In this document: positions 59,255 to 64,000 of the stretch, one piece after another | How positions within the stretch are numbered: the first letter of the stretch is position 1 | Layout of the letters: the number at the start of each line of letters is the position of its first letter | From: an uncultured Eubacterium sp. | GTDB taxonomy: Bacteria; Bacillota_A; Clostridia; Lachnospirales; Lachnospiraceae | Length of the DNA stretch: 64,000 bases | Direction: 5' to 3' | NCBI GenBank assembly: GCA_910589045.1 | Contig: CAJUSH010000008.1 | Coordinates: forward strand, 18,104-82,103 | Notes under the pieces: model-generated | Told to the model about the DNA's origin: nothing | The model's database searches: none | Seen by the model: the letters and a program-made list of their open reading frames with translations, nothing else | Made by a program: the position numbers and the translations under genes

Positions 59255-59797
59255 TTACTCCTCATCGGTATTTTGCAGCATCTCCTTTAACAGCGCAAGT
59301 GCCGCCTGCACGGACTGTCTGCGCACCTTTTCGCGGTTTCCGTCAAAAAGATGCTTTTCCACACGTACCCTGCCCTTACAGTAGCAGCCAAGGTAGACAA
59401 GCCCCACCGGTTTCTCCGCCGTGCCGCCCTCCGGCCCCGCGATACCCGTGGAAATGATGGCTGCATCCGCCTGTGCTGCCTGTGCCGCGCCATCTGCCAT
59501 CGCCCCGGCGGTTTCCGCACTCACCGCCCCATGCTTCTCCAAAACTGCATGCGGCACACCCAGCAGCCGCTCCTTCGCGGCGTTTGAGTAGGTCACATAG
59601 CCCTCCTCAAACCACTCGGAAATGCCCGGCACATTCACAAGCGTACCTGCAATCAGGCCGCCGGTGCAGGATTCGGCAGTCGTGACACGTATTTTTTTCT
59701 GTGCGAGCAGCGCCGCAACCTCATATTCCGGTGCCTGCCCGTTCGCTTCCCCCGGAAAGGCTTCTGCAGCACCTGCACGTTTTATCGCATCCGTCAT
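59255..59797 (-). CDS. CinA-family nicotinamide-nucleotide amidase
   Basis: The 180-residue protein has only the C-terminal domain of CinA: ESCTGGLIAGTLVNVPGIS, then STGIAGPEGGT. It should deamidate NMN. It lacks the N-terminal MoaB/CinA domain of full-length CinA. The 3' end of pgsA overlaps its start by 4 bp. In Bacillus cinA follows pgsA, as it does here. Confidence 0.9.
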   Translation of the reverse strand: MTDAIKRAGAAEAFPGEANGQAPEYEVAALLAQKKIRVTTAESCTGGLIAGTLVNVPGISEWFEEGYVTYSNAAKERLLGVPHAVLEKHGAVSAETAGAMADGAAQAAQADAAIISTGIAGPEGGTAEKPVGLVYLGCYCKGRVRVEKHLFDGNREKVRRQSVQAALALLKEMLQNTDEE

Positions 59798-60339
59798 TTC
59801 TGCTCCTTTAACACACCCTTATTTTTAATCAGATAATCGCACAGCGACACGATCGTCAGTGCGAGCGCGATCCAGGTAAGAATCAGACCAAGCATATCGA
59901 AGATCTCCCCCGGAAGCGCAAGCGAGAGCACGATGATCATAAGCATCTGGAACGTCGTCTTAAATTTGCCCCAGTAGCTCGCGGCGATGACGACACCGTT
60001 GTCCGCCGCCACCAGACGAAAGCCGCTGATGATAAACTCCCGGCTGATAATCACGATCACCATCCACGCGGCGAGCTGCCCTGTCTCCACCAGGCAGATC
60101 AGCGCGGCACATACAAGCAGTTTATCAGCAAGGGGATCCATAAATTTGCCGAAATTTGTCACCAAATTGTATTTTCTTGCAATTTTTCCGTCTGCCAGAT
60201 CGGTCAGACTCGCCACGATAAAGATCGCCACCGCGATATAGTTGCTGTAAGGCGTCACCGGCACAAGCATGAAAAACACGAAAAACGGAATCAACAGCAC
60301 ACGCAGAATCGTGAGTTTGTTTGGTAAATTCATCTTCAT
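59794..60339 (-). CDS. pgsA: CDP-diacylglycerol-glycerol-3-phosphate 3-phosphatidyltransferase PgsA
   Basis: PgsA makes phosphatidylglycerol phosphate in the membrane. The 181-residue protein has the CDP-alcohol motif DLADGKIARKYNLVTNFGKF, continuing MDPLADK, and about four transmembrane helices. It overlaps both neighbours by 4 bp, so rimO-pgsA-cinA are co-translated. GGAGAGATAAT precedes the ATG. Confidence 0.96.
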   Translation of the reverse strand: MKMNLPNKLTILRVLLIPFFVFFMLVPVTPYSNYIAVAIFIVASLTDLADGKIARKYNLVTNFGKFMDPLADKLLVCAALICLVETGQLAAWMVIVIISREFIISGFRLVAADNGVVIAASYWGKFKTTFQMLMIIVLSLALPGEIFDMLGLILTWIALALTIVSLCDYLIKNKGVLKEQK

Positions 60340-61661
60340 ATTATCTCTCCTATCAGATCATAATCCAGTGCGCTTTTCACACGCACCTTCACAAAGGCTC
60401 CGGACGCAAGCTCCTGATCCATGTGAATGAACAGGTAACCGTCCACACCCGGGGCGTCGCGGTAGGTGCGCGCCACATACACGTCCTCATCCACTGCTTT
60501 TCCCTCCACAAACGCCCAGAGCTCCCTGCCGATCATCGCCTCGTTCAGGTCAAAGGCGATTTCCTGCTGCAGCTCCATGATCTCGTCACGCCGGGAAAGC
60601 TTTGTCTCCTCATCGATCTGTCCCTCAAAATCCGCCGCGGGCGTTCCTTCCTCCGGCGAGTACGAAAATACTCCCAGCCGGTCAAATTCCGCCCAGTTCA
60701 AAAATTCCAGAAGACCCTCGTGCATTTCCCGCGTCTCCCCCGGAAAACCGCTGATGATCGTCGTCCGCAGACAGATATCCGGAATTTTTTCCCGCAGCAG
60801 ATCAATCTGATCCGCCAGCTGTGCAGCGTTTGTACGTCTGCCCATACGCTTTAAGATCGTATCGTTGCTGTGCTGAACAGGCATATCCAGATAGTGAACG
60901 ACCTTTTCGTTGCGCACGATGGCATCGATGAGCGCATCGTCGATCTCCTCGGGATAGCAGTAGAGCAGCCGAATCCAGTAGATTCCCTCGATTTTGTTCA
61001 GTTCGTGCAAAAGACGCCCCAGGGATTTCTCACCGTAGAGATCCTTCCCGTAAAGGGTCGTCTCCTGCGCAACCAGAATCAGCTCCCTGACGCCCTGCGC
61101 CGCCAGCTCCCGCGCCTGCGCCAGAAGCTCCTCCATGGGAACGCTTCTGTACGTGCCCCGGATCGACGGGATTACGCAGTACGTGCAGTGCTTGTCGCAC
61201 CCCTCCGCGATTTTTAAATAGGCGTAATGCCCGCCGGTAGTAACGGGGCGCTTGTTTCGCCCGGTGCCGGGCGGCCGGCTTGCCGCACCGAAGTTTTTGT
61301 ACGTATTTCCCTTCAGCGCTGCCTCCACCGCCTCTGCAATGGAGCCGCATGCGCCCGTTCCAACTAATGCATCCACCTCCGGCAGCTCCTGCAGCACCTC
61401 GTCCTGATAGCGCTGCGCAAGACAGCCCGCGACGATCAGCGCCTTGAGACGTCCCGACTCCTTGTGCCTTGCCATCGCAAGAATCGTCTCGATGCTCTCC
61501 TCCTTGGCATCGCCGATAAAGCAGCAGGAGTTGACAACGATGACGTCCGCCTCGTTTTCATCGTCCGTGACGGTGTAGCCCTTTTCCAGCAGCTCACCGA
61601 TCATGTATTCAGAATCCACCAGATTTTTATCACAGCCAAGTGATATCATTAAAATTTTCAT
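60336..61661 (-). CDS. rimO: Ribosomal protein S12 methylthiotransferase RimO
   Basis: RimO adds a methylthio group to an aspartate of S12. The 441-residue radical SAM protein has the UPF0004 domain (SLGCDKNLVDSEYMIG), the radical SAM cluster motif GCDKHCTYCVIP, and a C-terminal TRAM domain. The LGCDKNLVDSE signature favours RimO over MiaB. The start at 61661 has GGAGTATCA upstream; the frame opens 26 codons earlier. It overlaps pgsA by 4 bp. Confidence 0.95.
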   Translation of the reverse strand: MKILMISLGCDKNLVDSEYMIGELLEKGYTVTDDENEADVIVVNSCCFIGDAKEESIETILAMARHKESGRLKALIVAGCLAQRYQDEVLQELPEVDALVGTGACGSIAEAVEAALKGNTYKNFGAASRPPGTGRNKRPVTTGGHYAYLKIAEGCDKHCTYCVIPSIRGTYRSVPMEELLAQARELAAQGVRELILVAQETTLYGKDLYGEKSLGRLLHELNKIEGIYWIRLLYCYPEEIDDALIDAIVRNEKVVHYLDMPVQHSNDTILKRMGRRTNAAQLADQIDLLREKIPDICLRTTIISGFPGETREMHEGLLEFLNWAEFDRLGVFSYSPEEGTPAADFEGQIDEETKLSRRDEIMELQQEIAFDLNEAMIGRELWAFVEGKAVDEDVYVARTYRDAPGVDGYLFIHMDQELASGAFVKVRVKSALDYDLIGEII

Positions 61662-61708
61662 TGATACTCCTATATACCCCAAAATCCTGCCGGGAGATAT
61701 GACGAAAA

Positions 61709-61730
61709 GCCGGAACTTCGGCGCTCCGGC
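61709..61730 (-). terminator. Weak terminator or attenuator between rpoZ and rimO
   Basis: On the minus strand GCCGGA pairs with TCCGGC around a 10-nt loop, then TTTT. It lies in the 79-bp gap after rpoZ. Partial read-through to rimO is likely. Confidence 0.4.
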
Positions 61731-61740
61731 TCCTTCCATA

Positions 61741-62037
61741 TCAAATAATCGGCTGTTCCTCTGTCAGGATGGAATCATCTGCTTCCACAAGGGCTCCGTC
61801 CTCCTCGCCCTCTGCGAGAATCTTAACCTTTCCCTCATAAAGCTCCTGCACGGCGGTAGACAGCGGCTTTTTGCCGTTTGCGCGCGCCACCATCGGCTCG
61901 TCACCCGCAATGAGCTGACGTGCACGCTTCGAAGCAGCAATGACGATGGAGTAACGGCTGTTGACTACCGGCTCCTCCCCAACCTCCGTAGTATTGTTTA
62001 CGACCTTCATAAGCTCTACATAAGACGGATGAATCAT
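61741..62037 (-). CDS. rpoZ: DNA-directed RNA polymerase omega subunit
   Basis: The 98-residue protein has the omega core VNSRYSIVIAASKRARQL and the GKKPLSTAVQELYEGKVKI segment. The N-terminus MIHPSYVELMKVV and the acidic C-terminal tail fit Clostridia. Omega helps RNA polymerase assembly; its ppGpp-binding role is known only in Proteobacteria. It starts 2 bp after the gmk stop. Confidence 0.93.
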   Translation of the reverse strand: MIHPSYVELMKVVNNTTEVGEEPVVNSRYSIVIAASKRARQLIAGDEPMVARANGKKPLSTAVQELYEGKVKILAEGEEDGALVEADDSILTEEQPII

Positions 62038-62039
62038 AG

Positions 62040-62678
62040 TTATTCTCCTTTCGCGTAATCCGTAAATGATTGTTTCATTTCATTTATAAATGCTTCTCTC
62101 CTGAAAAGGCGCGTATGCTCGTTCTGCAGGATGGAATGTACCTGCGAAACACACGCCTCCAGCTCGTCGTTAATAATCAGATAATCGTAATTTTCCACGC
62201 CCTCGCACTCCTCACAGGCGCGCCTGAGCCTTGCCCGCACAACCTCCGGCGCCTCGGTCGCCCGATCGATGAGTCGCCGCTCCAGCTCCGCAAAGGACGG
62301 CGGCGTCACAAACAGCAGCACACAGTCCGGGTATTTCTGCCTGATCTTGAGCGCGCCCTGTATCTCGATCTCCAATATGACGTCCTTTCCCGCTTCTAGC
62401 TGTTCCTGTACATAAGCCCTGGGCGTCCCGTAATAGTTTTCCACATAACGGGCATACTCCAGCAGCTCATCCCCGGCGATCATCTCCTCAAAGCGCTCCC
62501 TGGTGCAGAAAAAATACTCTCTTCCCTCCTCCTCGCCCGGGCGCGGGCTTCGCGTAGTCGCGGAGATGGAGAGCGCGTAATTTTCCGGATACCGTTCGAT
62601 CAAGCGCTTCATAATCGTGCCCTTGCCCGCACCGGAAAAACCGGATACGACGGTCAAAATACCTGCCTGTGTCTGCAT
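62040..62678 (-). CDS. gmk: Guanylate kinase
   Basis: Gmk converts GMP to GDP. The 212-residue protein has the P-loop GFSGAGKGTIMKRL (residues 13-26), SATTRSPRPGEEEGREYFF for GMP binding, and the DVILEIEIQGALKIRQKYP segment. Firmicutes Gmk is inhibited by ppGpp, which would link it to the alarmone synthetase at 29545. It follows remA by 3 bp. Confidence 0.96.
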   Translation of the reverse strand: MQTQAGILTVVSGFSGAGKGTIMKRLIERYPENYALSISATTRSPRPGEEEGREYFFCTRERFEEMIAGDELLEYARYVENYYGTPRAYVQEQLEAGKDVILEIEIQGALKIRQKYPDCVLLFVTPPSFAELERRLIDRATEAPEVVRARLRRACEECEGVENYDYLIINDELEACVSQVHSILQNEHTRLFRREAFINEMKQSFTDYAKGE

Positions 62679-62681
62679 ATG

Positions 62682-62936
62682 CTACTCCTCCGAAGTGGCC
62701 GGATTTTTCAGCCTGCCGGAAAGGGTGTCCGGGAGCAGTGCCGAGAGGATCACGCGGTCGTTCTCCGTGAAGATTACAGCGCGGGTCCGCCGTCCCTGTG
62801 TCGCGTCGATAAGACGCGATTCCTCTTTTGCTCTCTGGATCATTCGCTTTGCCGGGGCAGAATCCGGTGTGATCATGGCTACAATTTTGTCGGCATTCAC
62901 CAGATTGCCGAACCCAATGTTCATGAAATTACTCAA
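62682..62936 (-). CDS. remA: RemA-like DNA-binding regulator (DUF370)
   Basis: The 84-residue protein matches the RemA/DUF370 family: FMNIGFGNLVNADKIVAMITPDSAPAKRM is typical, as is the RTRAVIFTENDRVILSALLPDTL end. RemA is a DNA-binding activator of matrix genes in Bacillus, and the yicC-remA-gmk-rpoZ order is the same there. It overlaps yicC by 8 bp. Confidence 0.93.
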   Translation of the reverse strand: MSNFMNIGFGNLVNADKIVAMITPDSAPAKRMIQRAKEESRLIDATQGRRTRAVIFTENDRVILSALLPDTLSGRLKNPATSEE

Positions 62937-63807
62937 TGTTCTGTATCTGCTCCCTTACTTTCTCGATTTCTGTCTTAAGGTTAATACCCATATCGGAAAC
63001 GGACAGGTCGCTGGATTTTGACAGGATCGTGTTTGCCTCCCGGTTCATCTCCTGCGCGATAAAGTCAAGCTTGCGCCCGACGCTGCCGCCCGAGATCAGC
63101 ACATCCTTCATGCCTGCAATGTGGCTGCGCAGACGCACCATCTCCTCATCCACACAAATTTTGTCCGCAAAAAGCGTCACCTCAATGGCAATGCGGCTCT
63201 CGTCAATCTGCGCATCCCCAAGCAGATCCTGTATTTTTGCCTGAAGCCTGCCCCGATATTCGGCAACGATCTGCGGCGACCGCTCCCCGATATAATCCAC
63301 ATACTCGTTCATCTTTTCCAGCTTTGCCAGCAGATCATCCTTTAAGCGCTCTCCCTCGACGAGACGCGACTGTACAAACCTTTCGCATGCGCAGCGGACC
63401 GTTTTTTCCAGAACAGACCACAGCTCCTTCTCGTCCGTATCCTCCTCCTCCATCGTAAACACCTCCGGATAGCGGGAAAGCGTGCTGACGCGCACGTCGT
63501 ACTCCAGTCCAAAGTCATCCGCCATTTTGCGCAGATACCCGAGGTATGCCCCCGCGAGCTGCTCGTTGTACTTTAACGCGGAGCCTGTCTGAGAGAGATC
63601 CTCGCAGGATACGAACACGTCCACCTTGCCGCGTCCGATGTATTCTTTCAGCACGCTTCGGATGGAGCTTTCAAAAATACTCAGTTTCTTCGGTATCTTC
63701 ACGCTGACGTCCATGTAGCGGTGATTGACGGCCTTAATCTCCACTGCCATCTTCCACTGCCCTTCCGTCATCTCACACCTGCCGAAGCCGGTCATGCTCT
63801 TTATCAT
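62929..63807 (-). CDS. yicC: YicC family endoribonuclease
   Basis: The 292-residue protein begins MIKSMTGFGR, the family signature, and has AVEIKAVNHRYMDVSVKIPK and the C-terminal KLDFIAQEMNREANTILSKS motif, both hallmark segments. YicC proteins are endoribonucleases linked to RNA decay. The start at 63807 has GGAGG nearby; the frame opens seven codons earlier. It is first of the yicC-remA-gmk-rpoZ cluster. Confidence 0.94.
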   Translation of the reverse strand: MIKSMTGFGRCEMTEGQWKMAVEIKAVNHRYMDVSVKIPKKLSIFESSIRSVLKEYIGRGKVDVFVSCEDLSQTGSALKYNEQLAGAYLGYLRKMADDFGLEYDVRVSTLSRYPEVFTMEEEDTDEKELWSVLEKTVRCACERFVQSRLVEGERLKDDLLAKLEKMNEYVDYIGERSPQIVAEYRGRLQAKIQDLLGDAQIDESRIAIEVTLFADKICVDEEMVRLRSHIAGMKDVLISGGSVGRKLDFIAQEMNREANTILSKSSDLSVSDMGINLKTEIEKVREQIQNIE

Positions 63808-63890
63808 AGAATCCTCCAATGGCTGCATAACACAGCGCGTATATTGCCATCACAGCCGCATCCCCTGTGTGCGTATGCATAGGCGTTCTT

Positions 63891-63919
63891 ATTATAAGTC
63901 AAATCTTTCCATTCGTCAA
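63891..63919 (-). promoter_or_regulatory. Promoter for the yicC cluster
   Basis: On the minus strand TTGACG (63914-63919) and TATAAT (63891-63896) are 17 bp apart. A leader of about 75 nt precedes yicC. Upstream to the window edge the sequence is T- and A-rich with no gene seen. Confidence 0.7.
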
Positions 63920-64000
63920 ATCTTTTGTGCAGTCCCTCTTTTTCATAAAAATTTCAACCTTTTTTTGAACAATTTTTCACTTTCGGCATATTTACTAATT

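Overview
The window is a continuous piece of a Firmicutes (Clostridia) chromosome, most likely a Lachnospiraceae relative. The evidence is gene order and family content. There is a mutS-mutL-miaA run, a joined mreBCD/PBP2/minCDE/rodA shape and division cluster, a YggS-SepF-YlmH division cluster, a rplU-prp-rpmA-obgE-yhbY-nadD-yqeK-rsfS ribosome-linked cluster, short-form HisG with HisZ, and a yicC-remA-gmk-rpoZ run. TTG and GTG starts and AGGAGG ribosome binding sites are common. No rRNA, tRNA, CRISPR array, prophage or insertion sequence was recognised. Almost everything is core genome.

Layout. 1-4.7 kb, + strand: end of mutS, mutL, miaA and a methionine gamma-lyase-like PLP enzyme. 4.7-15.2 kb, +: radC, mreB, mreC, mreD, a long class B PBP, minC, minD, minE, rodA, mgsA and a D,D-carboxypeptidase, with gaps of 0-103 bp or overlaps, so probably one or two transcripts controlling cell elongation and septum placement. 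15.2-23 kb: a small P-loop protein, a DUF378 protein (-), then on + an HlyD-like membrane protein, yggS, sepF, ylmH, aroB, lspA, a RluD-type pseudouridine synthase and a cytidylate kinase-like protein. 23.0-23.4 kb: an intergenic cluster of palindromic repeats. 23.4-26.4 kb, -: a DUF2975/HTH/DUF4173 operon and dtd. 26.5-28.9 kb: a candidate small RNA or attenuator, a lone tyrosine recombinase, and a divergent LysM gene and lexA pair with SOS boxes. 28.9-29.5 kb: a gene remnant.

29.5-40.3 kb, -: a response regulator fused to a (p)ppGpp synthetase, a nucleotidyltransferase, the rsfS to rplU cluster, RNase G, and two radical-SAM-associated proteins. 40.3-44.8 kb, -: one very large secreted protein. 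45.1-49.7 kb, -: hisZ-hisG-hisD-hisIE, where HisIE carries a degenerate HisF-like domain. 49.7-55.8 kb, -: recU, pseudouridine synthases, ygiQ, an oxidoreductase and a HAD phosphatase. 55.8-57.5 kb: a divergent M23 peptidase and YlbJ-like pair, suggesting a sporulation lineage. 57.5-63.8 kb, -: yicC-remA-gmk-rpoZ-rimO-pgsA-cinA-rsmD-coaD and a coiled-coil protein.

The most unusual items are the receiver/alarmone-synthetase fusion (29545-30624), the promoter-terminator unit upstream of dtd (26519-26627), the repeat cluster at 23.0-23.3 kb, the degenerate HisF-like domain on HisIE, a roughly 230-residue insertion in the class B PBP, and an RNase G that stops before its zinc-link. All assignments come from reading motifs and gene order by eye. 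No database search was possible.
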